Assembly (NCBI RefSeq): GCF_016773205.1
Contig: NZ_JAETWB010000001.1
Coordinates: 930,001 to 994,000 of the forward strand
From: Belnapia arida
GTDB lineage: Bacteria > Pseudomonadota > Alphaproteobacteria > Acetobacterales > Acetobacteraceae
Direction: 5' to 3'
Length of the DNA: 64,000 nucleotides
Shown here: positions 44,139 through 53,431 of the stretch, in pieces
Position numbering within the stretch: the first letter of the stretch is position 1
How the letters are laid out: each line of letters begins with the position of its first letter
Notes under the pieces: generated by a model
The model's input: only the letters and a program-made list of their open reading frames with translations
Database searches by the model: none
What the model was told of the DNA's origin: nothing
Program-made: the position numbers and the translations under genes

Positions 44139-45298
44139 AACGCATCACCGTTCTCGGCAGTACCGGCTCTGTCGGCCGCAGCACCATGGCCCTGCTGGAG
44201 GCGGCGCCGCCCGGCCGCTTCGCGGTCGAGGCGCTGGTTGCCGGGCGGGACGTGACGGCGCTCGCCGCCCAGGCCCGGCGCTTCGGGGCGCGGCTTGCGG
44301 TGGTGGCCGATCCGGCCTGCCTCGGCGCGCTGCGCGAGGCACTCTCCGGCAGCGGCATCGAGGCCGCGGCAGGCCCGGAGGCAGTGGTCGAGGCCGCCGC
44401 CCGGCCGGCCGACTGGACCATGGCGGCGATCGTCGGCGCCGCCGGGCTGCGCAGCACCCTGGCCGCGCTTGGCCGCGGCGGCACGCTGGCGCTCGCCAAC
44501 AAGGAGAGCCTGGTCTGCGCCGGCGAGATCGTCCTCGCCGAGGCCCGGCGTTCGGGGGCCACGCTGCTGCCGGTCGATTCCGAGCACAACGCGATCTTCC
44601 AGGCGCTCGATGCGCGCGACCCGGCGGTAGTTGAGAAGATCGTGCTGACCGCCTCTGGCGGGCCCTTCCGCAATGCCGACCTCGCCTCCATGCGGGCAGC
44701 GACGCCGGAGGCGGCAGTGCGCCACCCGGTCTGGTCCATGGGCGCCAAGATCTCGGTCGACAGCGCCACCATGTTCAACAAGGGGCTGGAGCTGATCGAG
44801 GCGGCGCGGCTCTTTCCGGTGCCTGAGGAGCGGATCGAGATCCTGATCCATCCGCAATCGACGGTGCACGGCCTCGTCCAGTATGCCGATGGTTCAGTCC
44901 TCGCCCAGCTCGGCTCGCCCGACATGCGCACGCCCATCGCCCATGCCCTGGCCTGGCCGGAGCGGATGGCAGTCGAGGTACCCCGGCTCGACCTGGTGGC
45001 GCTCGGCAGGCTGGAATTCTTTGCTCCGGATACGGTACGATTTCCCGCCCTTCGGCTATGCCGGGCGGCGTTGCAGGCGGGGCAGGGCGCCACCACCATA
45101 TTGAACGCCGCGAATGAAGTGGCGGTGGCGCTGTTCCTCGACCGGCGGCTCGGCTTCCTCGACATCGCCGCGGTGGTGGAAGAAACGCTGGAAGCCCTCG
45201 GCAACCCGGCGATTGATGGGCTTGAGGCAGTGCTGGCCGTGGATACGGCGGCGCGTGAGGAAGCCGGCCGGCTCGCCGCAAGGCGGGCGGCGGCCTGA
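44129..45298 (+). CDS. dxr: 1-deoxy-D-xylulose 5-phosphate reductoisomerase
   Basis: A 389-residue DXR, second enzyme of the MEP isoprenoid pathway, using NADPH. ITVLGSTGSVGRSTMALLE is the nucleotide motif. LANKESLVCAGEI, LLPVDSEHNAIFQAL, SMGAKISVDSATMFNKGLE and EILIHPQSTVHGLV form the metal and substrate site. It supplies the prenyl units used by UppS two genes upstream. Its ATG lies inside the cdsA 3' end. Confidence 0.96.
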   Translation: MALKRITVLGSTGSVGRSTMALLEAAPPGRFAVEALVAGRDVTALAAQARRFGARLAVVADPACLGALREALSGSGIEAAAGPEAVVEAAARPADWTMAAIVGAAGLRSTLAALGRGGTLALANKESLVCAGEIVLAEARRSGATLLPVDSEHNAIFQALDARDPAVVEKIVLTASGGPFRNADLASMRAATPEAAVRHPVWSMGAKISVDSATMFNKGLELIEAARLFPVPEERIEILIHPQSTVHGLVQYADGSVLAQLGSPDMRTPIAHALAWPERMAVEVPRLDLVALGRLEFFAPDTVRFPALRLCRAALQAGQGATTILNAANEVAVALFLDRRLGFLDIAAVVEETLEALGNPAIDGLEAVLAVDTAAREEAGRLAARRAAA

Positions 45299-45313
45299 GC
45301 AGGAGCGACGGTT

Positions 45314-46444
45314 TTGGAATCGTTTGGCCATCTCTGGAACATGCTGCCGGCCTTGCCGCGGACGCTGATCGCCTTTGCCGTCGTGCTCGGCGTCCTCGTC
45401 TTCGTCCATGAGATGGGCCACTACCTCGCCGCCCGCTGGCGCGGAGTGCATGTCGACGCCTTCTCCATCGGTTTCGGCCGACCGTTGCTGCAGGGCCGCG
45501 ACCGGCGTGGGACGGAGTGGCGGCTCGGATGGATTCCGCTCGGCGGCTACGTGAAGCTGCATGGGCAGGAGACGCCCGAGGATGTGCCGCCCGAGGTGCG
45601 GGCCAACTGGCAGCCGGGGCGGACCTTCCACGAGAAGCGCGTCGGCGACCGCGCCATCGTCGTGGCGGCCGGGCCGGTGGCCAATTTCCTTCTCGCCATC
45701 CTGCTCTTCGCCGGGTTGTTCATGACGATCGGCCAGCCGGTCGGCGGGACCGGCATCAACACCGTCGTCGAAGGCTCGGCCGCGGCTCGGGCCGGGCTGC
45801 TGCCGGGCGATGCCATCGTTTCCCTCGACGGGCAGCGGGTCGGCCGCTTCGAGCAGGTGCAGCGCTACATCCAGCCGCGGGCGGGCCAGCCGGTGGCGGT
45901 CGCCATTACCCGCGACGGGGCGGAGCAGACCGTGACCGTGACGCCCGATGCCAGGGATAATGGCAACGGCCCGGTCGGCGTGCTCGGCATTCAAGGCGGT
46001 GCCTCCCGGTTCGAGCGGCTGGACCCTGCCTCCGCCCTGGCGGCAGGTGCGGTCCAGACCGCCGACATCACCTGGCAGACGCTGAAGGGTATCGGCGAGA
46101 TGCTCGTCGGTGAGCGCAGCGCCAAGGAGCTCGGCGGGCCGATCCGCATCGCCGAGGTGTCGGGGGAGGCGGCCTCACTTGGCCTCTCGCCGCTGGTCAA
46201 CCTGATGGCGCTGCTCTCGGTAAGCCTCGGTCTGTTGAACCTCTTCCCCATCCCTTTGCTGGATGGCGGCCATCTCGTCTTCTATGCGGCGGAAGCGATC
46301 CGCGGCCGGCCGCTGCCGCCGCGGGCGCAGGAATATGGCTTCCGGGCCGGATTCGCGCTGCTCGTCTCGCTCTTCCTCTTTGCCTCGTGGAACGACATCG
46401 CCGGCGGGGCGATCGGGCGTTGGGTGGCGGGGCTCGTGGGCTAG
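45314..46444 (+). CDS. rseP: Site-2 intramembrane metalloprotease RseP
   Basis: A 376-residue protease of the inner membrane. FVHEMGHYLAARW is the HExxH zinc site in the first membrane segment. One PDZ domain follows (about 120-200; INTVVEGSAAARAGLLPGDAIVSL), where E. coli RseP has two. The C-terminal NLFPIPLLDGGHLVFYAAE holds the third ligand motif. It cuts anti-sigma factors and signal peptides. The start is TTG at 45314: AGGAG at 45300-45304 is spaced correctly for it and not for the ATG at 45341. Confidence 0.94.
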   Translation: MESFGHLWNMLPALPRTLIAFAVVLGVLVFVHEMGHYLAARWRGVHVDAFSIGFGRPLLQGRDRRGTEWRLGWIPLGGYVKLHGQETPEDVPPEVRANWQPGRTFHEKRVGDRAIVVAAGPVANFLLAILLFAGLFMTIGQPVGGTGINTVVEGSAAARAGLLPGDAIVSLDGQRVGRFEQVQRYIQPRAGQPVAVAITRDGAEQTVTVTPDARDNGNGPVGVLGIQGGASRFERLDPASALAAGAVQTADITWQTLKGIGEMLVGERSAKELGGPIRIAEVSGEAASLGLSPLVNLMALLSVSLGLLNLFPIPLLDGGHLVFYAAEAIRGRPLPPRAQEYGFRAGFALLVSLFLFASWNDIAGGAIGRWVAGLVG

Positions 46445-46583
46445 GCTTTTTACCCGTCTGCGATGCGCCGGCTAAGCCTTTGAGCGGATTAGTAGCGAAG
46501 GCGCGAGGTGTGGGGTGGCGGTGGCGCTGGTGCGCGGCTATTCTCCGGCCCGCCGCTGAACCCCAACGTTACGGGCCTGCACT

Positions 46584-48944
46584 TTGCTCCCTTCCTTCCG
46601 CGTCCTCCTCGCTGCCACCGCCTGCATCGCCTCGGGTCTGATCCCGGCGGCGGCCGAGGCGCAGACCCGCCAGCAGCAGGCCCAGGCGCGGCCTCGCCCG
46701 CCGGCACGCGCCGTGCCCGCCCGGCCTCCGGCAGTGGACGGCGTCGTCCAGGCCATCGACGTCACCGGCAACCAGCGCATCGAGGGCGACACCATCCGCT
46801 CCTACATGCTGCTCCAGCCGGGCGATGCCTTCGATGCGGACCGGCTCGACCGCAGCCTGAAGTCGCTCTACGCGACGGGCCTCTTCAGCGACGTGCAGAT
46901 GCGCCGGGAAGGCGGGCGTGTCCTGGTGCAGGTGACCGAGAACCCGATCGTCAGCCGCGTCGCCTTCGAGGGCAACAGCAAGATCTCCGATGACGTGCTG
47001 GGCAAGGAGATCCAGCTACGCTCCCGTTCCGTCTACACCACGCAGGCGGTGCAGGCCGACCGCCAGCGGATCATGGACCTCTACGCACGTCGCGGCCGCT
47101 TCGCCGCGACCGTCGAGCCGAAGATCATCCAGCGCGACCAGAACCGCATCGACATCGTCTACGAGATCCAGGAGGGCAACGCGGCCCTCGTTGCCCGCAT
47201 CAACTTCGTCGGCAACCAGTCCTATTCGGACAGCAGGCTGAAGGAAGTCGTGGCGACCAAGGAGCAGGCCTGGTACCGGCTGCTTTCCACCTCGGACCAG
47301 TTCGATCCGGAGCGCCTGGCCTTCGACCGCGAGCTTCTGCGCCGCTTCTACCTCCGCAACGGCTATGCCGATGTGCAGGTCACCAATGCGACCGCAGAGC
47401 TGGCGCAGGACCGCACCGGCTTCTTCGTCACTTATTCGGTCGACGAGGGTGTGCGTTACCGCGTCGGCAAGGTGGAAGTCGTCTCCAATATCCGCAACCT
47501 CGACGCGGCGAGCGTGCGGCGGCTCGTGGATGTCTCGGACGGCGACTGGTATGACGGCGATGTCGTCGAGCGCACCGCGCAGGCGATCCAGGATGCCGCC
47601 AACCTTCGTGGATTTCCCTTCGTCGATGTCCAGCCGCGCATCACCCGCAACCGCGAGGACCGGCGGGTCGACCTGACCTTCGAGATCAACGAGGCGCCGC
47701 GGGTCTATGTCGAGCGCATCGAGATCAATGGCAACACCCGCACGCAGGATCGCGTGCTGCGGCGTGAATTCCGCCTGGCCGAGGGCGATGCCTTCAACGC
47801 CGCGCAGATCAGGCGCAGCCGGCAGCGGCTGCGCGACCTCGGCTATTTCTCCGACGTGCAGATCACCTCGACGCCGGGCACGGCACCGGACCGCGCCATC
47901 CTCAACACCCAGGTCGCCGAGCGGGCGACGGGCGAGGTCTCGATCGGTGGCGGCTACTCGACGGACGCAGGCGCGCTGGCCGATGTGGGTCTGCGCGAGC
48001 GCAACCTGCTGGGCACCGGCATCGATGCGCGCATCAACGGCACCATCGCCCAGCGCCGCAGCCAGATCGATATCTCGGTCACCGACCCCTATTTCCTCGA
48101 CCGCAACCTCGCGGCCGGCGTCGATATCTTCTACGTCCAGCGCAACCTGCTGAACATCGCCTCCTACCGCGAGGAGCGGCAGGGCTTCACCGTTCGCATG
48201 GGCTACGCCTTCAATGAGCGGCTGCGGCAGACCTGGGCCTACACGCTTACTAATCGGCGCATCACCGACATCGCCGAGGGCGCCTCGCGCTTCATCACCG
48301 AGCAGCGGGGCGCGACGTTGCTGTCGCAGATCGGCCAGACGCTGACCTACGACCTGCGCGATTCGATCGTCGATCCGCGTCGCGGTGCGGTGCTGCGGCT
48401 CGGCACCGACTTTGCCGGCCTCGGCGGCGACGTGGCCTACCTGCGCGCCAGGTTGGACGGGACCTACTACATCCCACTCGAGTCCTGGCTGGGCGACCCA
48501 GACTACCTCCTCTCCGTCTCCGGCAGCGTCGGCTACCTCGAGGATCTCTTCGGAAAGCAGACCCGCATCATCGACCGCTTCTTCCTCGGCGGCGAGAATT
48601 TGCGCGGCTTTCGCATCGCCGGCGCCGGGCCGCGCGACATCAACACCCGCGACAGCCTCGGCGGCCGGCTGCTCTGGACCCAGACCACCGAGTTGCGCTA
48701 CCCGCTGCCTCTGCCGTCCGAGCTTGGGCTGGTGGGTCGCGCCTTCGTCGATGTCGGCTCGCTGTCGCAGACGGAGAAGGGTGCAGGCATCGCCGACGAC
48801 GCGTCGCCCCGGGTCGGCGCTGGCGTCGGCATCTCCTGGCGCAGCCCCTTCGGCCTGATCAATATCGACATCGCCCAGGCAGTGGTGAAGAAGTCCTACG
48901 ACGAGACGCAGATCTTCCGGTTCGGCTTCGGCACCCGGTTCTGA
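46584..48944 (+). CDS. bamA: Outer membrane protein assembly factor BamA
   Basis: A 786-residue Omp85 protein. After a signal peptide (VLLAATACIASGLIPAAAEA) and a short Gln/Ala/Pro/Arg-rich linker come five POTRA domains (about 50-430; starts such as VQAIDVTGNQRIEGDTIRSY and YVERIEINGNTRTQDRVLRR) and a 16-strand barrel ending in TQIFRFGFGTRF with the terminal Phe. FFLGGENLRGFRIAGAGPRD is the VRGF/Y-type lid motif. It inserts barrel proteins into the outer membrane. The only usable start is TTG at 46584, since an in-frame stop lies at 46557; the ribosome site is weak. Confidence 0.95.
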   Translation: MLPSFRVLLAATACIASGLIPAAAEAQTRQQQAQARPRPPARAVPARPPAVDGVVQAIDVTGNQRIEGDTIRSYMLLQPGDAFDADRLDRSLKSLYATGLFSDVQMRREGGRVLVQVTENPIVSRVAFEGNSKISDDVLGKEIQLRSRSVYTTQAVQADRQRIMDLYARRGRFAATVEPKIIQRDQNRIDIVYEIQEGNAALVARINFVGNQSYSDSRLKEVVATKEQAWYRLLSTSDQFDPERLAFDRELLRRFYLRNGYADVQVTNATAELAQDRTGFFVTYSVDEGVRYRVGKVEVVSNIRNLDAASVRRLVDVSDGDWYDGDVVERTAQAIQDAANLRGFPFVDVQPRITRNREDRRVDLTFEINEAPRVYVERIEINGNTRTQDRVLRREFRLAEGDAFNAAQIRRSRQRLRDLGYFSDVQITSTPGTAPDRAILNTQVAERATGEVSIGGGYSTDAGALADVGLRERNLLGTGIDARINGTIAQRRSQIDISVTDPYFLDRNLAAGVDIFYVQRNLLNIASYREERQGFTVRMGYAFNERLRQTWAYTLTNRRITDIAEGASRFITEQRGATLLSQIGQTLTYDLRDSIVDPRRGAVLRLGTDFAGLGGDVAYLRARLDGTYYIPLESWLGDPDYLLSVSGSVGYLEDLFGKQTRIIDRFFLGGENLRGFRIAGAGPRDINTRDSLGGRLLWTQTTELRYPLPLPSELGLVGRAFVDVGSLSQTEKGAGIADDASPRVGAGVGISWRSPFGLINIDIAQAVVKKSYDETQIFRFGFGTRF

Positions 48945-48991
48945 CCGCAGCTTGTGACCCCGATCATTTGAAACCTGGGATTCCCCTGCTT

Positions 48992-49795
48992 ATGCCAGCC
49001 TTCCGCGCTTCGTCCCTTCTCCGCTCGGCTTCGGCTCTGGCGGTCGCCGCCCTGGTCGGAGGGCCGGCGCTGGCCCAGCAGCAGGATCCCGGCTTCTTCA
49101 TCCCCGGCGGCCAACGGCCGGCGCAGCCGCAGCCCCAGCAGCAGCGGCCTGTCCAGCCGGCACAGCAGCAGCGTCCGGCCCAGGCTCCGGCCCGGCCCAA
49201 CACCCAGGCGCCGGCCCCGCTGCCGCCCGGCCAGCAACCGCCGGACGCTGTCATCGGCATCGTCGACGTGCCGGAGATCCAGCGCGTCTCCACGGCCTTC
49301 AACCAGGTGCGGGACGAGATCGAGCGGCGCCGCCAGCGCCTCAATGACGACCTCCAACGCGAGCAGAACAACTGGCGCGAGCAGCAGCAGCAACTGGCCA
49401 ACCAGCGCGCGACGCTGCCGCCTGACCAGCTGCGCGAGCGCGAGCGGACCTTGCAGGACCGCATCACCGACAGCCAGCGCATCTTCCGCGAGCGTTCGCG
49501 CGCCATCGAGCAGGCGGCGCAGCAGGCACTGCAGGAGATCGAGCAGGCCCTCGGCGGCGTGATCCGTCAGGTGGCGGCGAGCCGGAAGGTGAATCTGGTG
49601 CTGCCGCGGCCGCTGGTGATCTTCAACGACCCGCCCTTCGATCTGACCGAGGAAGTGGCGCAGCAGTTCAACCGCGTGCTGCGCAGCGTGACCATGCCGC
49701 CTGATGCCACCGGCGGGGCCGAAGCTCCGGCCGCCCAGGCGCCGACCCGGCCGGCCGCGCCGGCCCCGGCGCCTGCCACGCAGCAGCGGCGCTGA
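48992..49795 (+). CDS. skp: OmpH/Skp-like periplasmic chaperone
   Basis: A 267-residue protein, longer than typical Skp (~160-200). Signal peptide to about GPALAQ, then an insertion of ~60 residues rich in Gln, Pro and Ala (RPAQPQPQQQRPVQPAQQQR), then the Skp core: VIGIVDVPEIQRVSTAF, a long charged coiled coil (about 110-200) and VVAASRKVNLVLPRPLVIF-like ends, and an Ala/Pro tail. Skp holds unfolded outer-membrane proteins for BamA, its upstream neighbour. The ATG at 48992 begins the signal peptide. lpxD follows after 16 bases. Confidence 0.88.
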   Translation: MPAFRASSLLRSASALAVAALVGGPALAQQQDPGFFIPGGQRPAQPQPQQQRPVQPAQQQRPAQAPARPNTQAPAPLPPGQQPPDAVIGIVDVPEIQRVSTAFNQVRDEIERRRQRLNDDLQREQNNWREQQQQLANQRATLPPDQLRERERTLQDRITDSQRIFRERSRAIEQAAQQALQEIEQALGGVIRQVAASRKVNLVLPRPLVIFNDPPFDLTEEVAQQFNRVLRSVTMPPDATGGAEAPAAQAPTRPAAPAPAPATQQRR

Positions 49796-49811
49796 CCTAA
49801 GGGGGGCGGCG

Positions 49812-50849
49812 GTGGCGGTCGATCCGCGCTTCTTCGCCTCGGCCGGGCCGCAGGTGCTGGCCGATATCCTTCTCGCCGCCGGCGGCCAGAGCACAGGCGA
49901 CCCGACCCGGTCCTTCAACGGTGTCGCGCCGTTGCAGGCGGCCGGGCCGGATGAGGTGAGCTTCCTCGACAACCGGAAATACCTGCCGGCGCTGGCCGCG
50001 ACCAGGGCCGGAGCGGTGGTGCTGGCCCCGGCGCTGGCCGGTCAGGTGCCCGAAGGAATGATCGCCATCACCGCGGCTGCGCCCTACCTGACATTCGCCC
50101 GGATCGCGGCCCTTTTCCATCCGGCGCCTGCGCCGGTGCCGGGGGTGCATCCGAGCGCCGTCATCGCCGAAGACGCGGTGATCGGGGAGGGGTGCGAGAT
50201 CGGGCCCTGCGCCGTGATCGGAGCCGGCGCGTGCATCGGGCGCGGCTGCATCATCGGCGCCCATGCGGTGGTTGGGCCGGGGGTGGAGCTCGGCGAGGGC
50301 TGCCGACTGCATCCGCATTGCAGCATCAGCCATGCGATCGCCGGGCGCGGGGTGGTGCTGCATCCCGGGGCGCGCATCGGGCAGGAGGGGTTCGGCTTCG
50401 CGCCGACGCCGGAGGGCGGCTTCCTGACCATGCCACAGCTCGGCCGGGTGCTGCTTGGTGACTTCTGCGAGATCGGTGCCAATAGTTGCGTCGATCGCGG
50501 CAGCCAGGGCGATACGGTCATCGGGCCGGGGTCGCGCCTCGACAACTTGGTGCAGGTCGGGCACAACGTGCGCACCGGCCGAGGCTGCATCATCGTCGGG
50601 CAGGCGGGCATTGCCGGCTCGACGGTGCTCGGCGACTATGTCCAACTCGCGGCCCAGAGTGGTATCGCTGGCCATCTCGAGATCGGCAGCGGCGCGCGGA
50701 TCGGGGCGCAGGCCGGGGTCATGAACGACGTGCCTGCAAAGACCGATGTCATCGGCAGCCCGGCCTGGCCGGCGCGGGAATTCTGGCGCGCCGTGGCAGG
50801 GCTGCGCAAGCTGGGCGCAGCCCGGCAGGATGAGGGGAAGGCAGGCTAA
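49812..50849 (+). CDS. lpxD: UDP-3-O-acylglucosamine N-acyltransferase
   Basis: A 345-residue LpxD, third step of lipid A synthesis. The N-terminal uridine-binding domain has [21 protein letters not shown] left-handed beta-helix of hexapeptide repeats follows from about residue 110, with [28 protein letters not shown] and [19 protein letters not shown], whose His is catalytic. It starts with GTG at 49812 behind an AAGGGGGG ribosome site. fabZ begins 4 bases after its stop. Confidence 0.96.
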   Translation: MAVDPRFFASAGPQVLADILLAAGGQSTGDPTRSFNGVAPLQAAGPDEVSFLDNRKYLPALAATRAGAVVLAPALAGQVPEGMIAITAAAPYLTFARIAALFHPAPAPVPGVHPSAVIAEDAVIGEGCEIGPCAVIGAGACIGRGCIIGAHAVVGPGVELGEGCRLHPHCSISHAIAGRGVVLHPGARIGQEGFGFAPTPEGGFLTMPQLGRVLLGDFCEIGANSCVDRGSQGDTVIGPGSRLDNLVQVGHNVRTGRGCIIVGQAGIAGSTVLGDYVQLAAQSGIAGHLEIGSGARIGAQAGVMNDVPAKTDVIGSPAWPAREFWRAVAGLRKLGAARQDEGKAG

Positions 50850-50853
50850 GGCA

Positions 50854-51354
50854 ATGGATGCGAACGAGGCAAGGGCAGCGGAGACCGCTGGTCCGGTCGG
50901 CGAGGAAGGGCGGGTCGAAGCCTTCGACATCGCGCAGATCATGCGCGCCATCCCGCACCGCTATCCCTTCCTGCTGGTGGACCGCATCGTCGAGGTGCGG
51001 AAGAACCACTCCTGCGTCGGCATCAAGAACGTCACCATCAACGAGAACTTCTTCCAGGGCCATTTCCCCGAGCATCCGGTGATGCCCGGCGTGCTGATCG
51101 TCGAGAGCATGGCGCAGACGGCGGCCGTGCTGGTGGTGGAGACGCTCGGCCCCGCCGCACGCGGCAAGCTGGTCTATTTCATGTCGGTCGAGAATGCGAA
51201 GTTCCGCAAGCCGGTGGGCCCGGGTGACCAGCTCCGCATCCATGTCAACAAGGACCGGCAGCGGGGCAATATCTGGAAATTCGCCGCCGAGGCGAAGGTG
51301 GACGGCAAGGTCGTCGCCGAGGCGACCTATACCGCCATGATTCTGGACCGCTGA
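50854..51354 (+). CDS. fabZ: 3-hydroxyacyl-ACP dehydratase FabZ
   Basis: A 166-residue hotdog-fold dehydratase of fatty-acid elongation. [15 protein letters not shown] and [20 protein letters not shown] with ESMAQ carry the catalytic His and Glu. An extra ~20 residues at the N-terminus precede the core. Placement between lpxD and lpxA is conserved: all three draw on the same 3-hydroxyacyl-ACP pool. A GGGGAAGG ribosome site is 20 bases upstream and GGCTAAGG is nearer the ATG. Confidence 0.96.
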   Translation: MDANEARAAETAGPVGEEGRVEAFDIAQIMRAIPHRYPFLLVDRIVEVRKNHSCVGIKNVTINENFFQGHFPEHPVMPGVLIVESMAQTAAVLVVETLGPAARGKLVYFMSVENAKFRKPVGPGDQLRIHVNKDRQRGNIWKFAAEAKVDGKVVAEATYTAMILDR

Positions 51355-51358
51355 ACCC

Positions 51359-52201
51359 TTGGCGCAGATCCATTCCAGCGCGGTCGTCGCCCCCGGTGCC
51401 CGGATCGCGGACGATGTCAGCATCGGCCCCTTCTGCCAGGTCGGCCCCGAGGCGGTGCTGGAGGCAGGCGTCGAGCTCGTTTCCCATGTCGTCGTCGACG
51501 GCGCGACGCGCATCGGCGCCGGCTCCCGCATCCTGCCCTTCGCCTCCATCGGCACGCCGCCGCAGGACACCAAGTACAAAGGCGAGCCGACCCGGTGCGA
51601 ACTCGGCGCCCGGACCCTGGTGCGGGAGGGCTGCACCATCCATCGCGCTTCGGTCGGCGGTGCCGGCGTCACCAGCGTTGGCGCGGGCTGCATGCTGATG
51701 GCTCAGGCTCATGTGGCGCATGACTGCGTGGTGGGGGATGGCGTCATCCTCGCCAACAACGTGATGCTGGGCGGGCATGTGCATGTCGGCGACGGCGCCT
51801 TCGTCGGCGGCGGCGCGGCGGTGCACCAGACAGTCAGGATTGGCCGGCTCGCCATGGTGAGCGGCCTCGCTGGCGTCACCAACGACATCCCGCCCTTCGG
51901 CTATGTCTTCGGCCTGCCAGCTCGGCTGGTCGGCTTCAACAAGATCGGGTTGCTGCGGCGGGGCGCGAGTCGGGAGCAGCTGCGCACCCTCCGCGTCGCC
52001 AACAACCTGCTCTTCAAGGACCCGGGTGAGTTTGCGGTGAAGCTCGCCCAGGCGGAGGAGCGCTATGCGGAGGAGCCGCTGGTGATGGAAATCATCGCCT
52101 TCATCCGCGACGCGTCCCGCCGCCGGCAGCTGGTCCGACCGGGGCGGATGGCCGCGCCGGAGCTCGGCGGTGTGGATGAGGAGAACGGGGAGGGGGCGTG
52201 A
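51359..52201 (+). CDS. lpxA: UDP-N-acetylglucosamine acyltransferase
   Basis: A 280-residue LpxA, the first enzyme of lipid A synthesis, slightly longer than the 262-residue E. coli form. Hexapeptide beta-helix repeats run from IHSSAVVAPGARIADDVSIG; LMAQAHVAHDCVVGDGVILAN has the catalytic His, and FGYVFGLPARLVGFNKIGLLRRG leads into the helical C-terminus. The start is TTG at 51359, four bases after fabZ, with no clear ribosome site, so re-initiation is likely. Its stop overlaps the GTG of lpxI. Confidence 0.95.
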   Translation: MAQIHSSAVVAPGARIADDVSIGPFCQVGPEAVLEAGVELVSHVVVDGATRIGAGSRILPFASIGTPPQDTKYKGEPTRCELGARTLVREGCTIHRASVGGAGVTSVGAGCMLMAQAHVAHDCVVGDGVILANNVMLGGHVHVGDGAFVGGGAAVHQTVRIGRLAMVSGLAGVTNDIPPFGYVFGLPARLVGFNKIGLLRRGASREQLRTLRVANNLLFKDPGEFAVKLAQAEERYAEEPLVMEIIAFIRDASRRRQLVRPGRMAAPELGGVDEENGEGA

Positions 52202-53040
52202 CGCCCCTCGGCCTCGTCGCCGGCGGTGGATCCGTGCCGCTCCGGGTGGCCGCGGCGGCGCGGGCGGCCGGGCGGGATGTCTTTGCCGTGGTGATCGAGG
52301 GCTGGGCCGATCCGGCCGATTATGCCCATCTTCCGCATCTGGCAATCCGGCTTGGGGCTGCGGGCGAGGCCATCGAGGCGCTTCGGGCCCGGGGGATCCG
52401 CCAGCTCGTGATGAGCGGCGCGGCGAAGCGGCCCTCCTTCCTGTCCATTCGCCCGGATGTCGGCATGGCCCGGCTGCTTCTGAAGATCGGCCGCGCCGCC
52501 TGGCAGGGCGATGACGGGCTGCTGAAGGCAGTGGTGCGGGTGCTGGAGGAGGAAGGGTTCGAGATCCTCCCCGCCCAGGCGATCCTCTGCGACATCCTGC
52601 CGGAGGCGGGGCAGCTCGGCGCCGTGGCGCCGGCGCCGGCGGCCTTCGAGGACATCCGGCGCGGCATCGCCGTGGTGCGGGCGCTCGGTGCCGTCGATGT
52701 CGGCCAGGGCGCTGTGGTGCAGCAGGGCCTCGTCCTCGGCGTCGAGGCGATCGAGGGGACGGATGCGCTGCTCGCGCGTTGCGCCGGGCTCAGGCGGGAG
52801 GGGCCGGGCGGGGTGCTGGTGAAGCTAGTGAAGCCGGGGCAGGATCGGCGGGTGGACCTGCCGACGCTGGGGCCGGTGACCATCGCCGGCGCCGCCGCGG
52901 CGGGGCTCGCCGGCATTGCCATCGAGGCGGGCGGCACCATCCTGGTGGACCGGCCCGCCACCATCGCGGCCGCCGATGCGGCGGGACTCTTCCTGCTCGC
53001 CCTCCGGCCGGACAACTTCCTCAAGGAGACGACGCCATGA
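52198..53040 (+). CDS. lpxI: UDP-2,3-diacylglucosamine pyrophosphatase LpxI
   Basis: A 280-residue LpxI, the alphaproteobacterial replacement for LpxH, which yields lipid [16 protein letters not shown] opens the protein; [63 protein letters not shown] and [19 protein letters not shown] are family landmarks. It starts with GTG at 52198 (GTGA overlap with lpxA). The next gene is gloA, whereas lpxB commonly follows in related cluster layouts. Confidence 0.94.
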   Translation: MTPLGLVAGGGSVPLRVAAAARAAGRDVFAVVIEGWADPADYAHLPHLAIRLGAAGEAIEALRARGIRQLVMSGAAKRPSFLSIRPDVGMARLLLKIGRAAWQGDDGLLKAVVRVLEEEGFEILPAQAILCDILPEAGQLGAVAPAPAAFEDIRRGIAVVRALGAVDVGQGAVVQQGLVLGVEAIEGTDALLARCAGLRREGPGGVLVKLVKPGQDRRVDLPTLGPVTIAGAAAAGLAGIAIEAGGTILVDRPATIAAADAAGLFLLALRPDNFLKETTP

Positions 53041-53426
53041 GCAAATTCCTGCATACGATGATCCGGGTCGGCAATCTCGACCGAAGCGTGAAATTCTACA
53101 CCGAGCTGCTCGACATGAAGGAGCTGCGCCGCCGCGACGTGCCCGATGGCAAGTACACCTTGGCCTTCCTCGGCTATGGCGAGGGCAATGCCGAAGGGCA
53201 GGGCGAGATCGAGCTCACCTACAACTACGGCACGGAGACATACGAGCAGGGCAATGCCTTCGGCCACTTGGCGGTCGGCGTGCCGGATGTGGCGGCGACC
53301 TGCGAGAAGGTCCGCTCAGGTGGCGGCAAGGTGACGCGTGAGGCAGGGCCGGTGAAGTTCGGCACCACGATCATCGCCTTCGTCGAGGATCCGGACGGCT
53401 ACAAGATCGAGTTGATCCAGCGCTGA
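53037..53426 (+). CDS. gloA: Lactoylglutathione lyase (glyoxalase I)
   Basis: A 129-residue metal-dependent VOC enzyme that isomerises the methylglyoxal-glutathione adduct. Metal ligands match E. coli GloA: His in [20 protein letters not shown], Glu in [11 protein letters not shown], His in [12 protein letters not shown] and Glu in GYKIELIQR. The ATG overlaps the lpxI stop (ATGA), so it is translated with the lipid A genes. The convergent kinase ends 5 bases beyond its stop. Confidence 0.95.
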   Translation: MSKFLHTMIRVGNLDRSVKFYTELLDMKELRRRDVPDGKYTLAFLGYGEGNAEGQGEIELTYNYGTETYEQGNAFGHLAVGVPDVAATCEKVRSGGGKVTREAGPVKFGTTIIAFVEDPDGYKIELIQR

Positions 53427-53431
53427 GGCGG

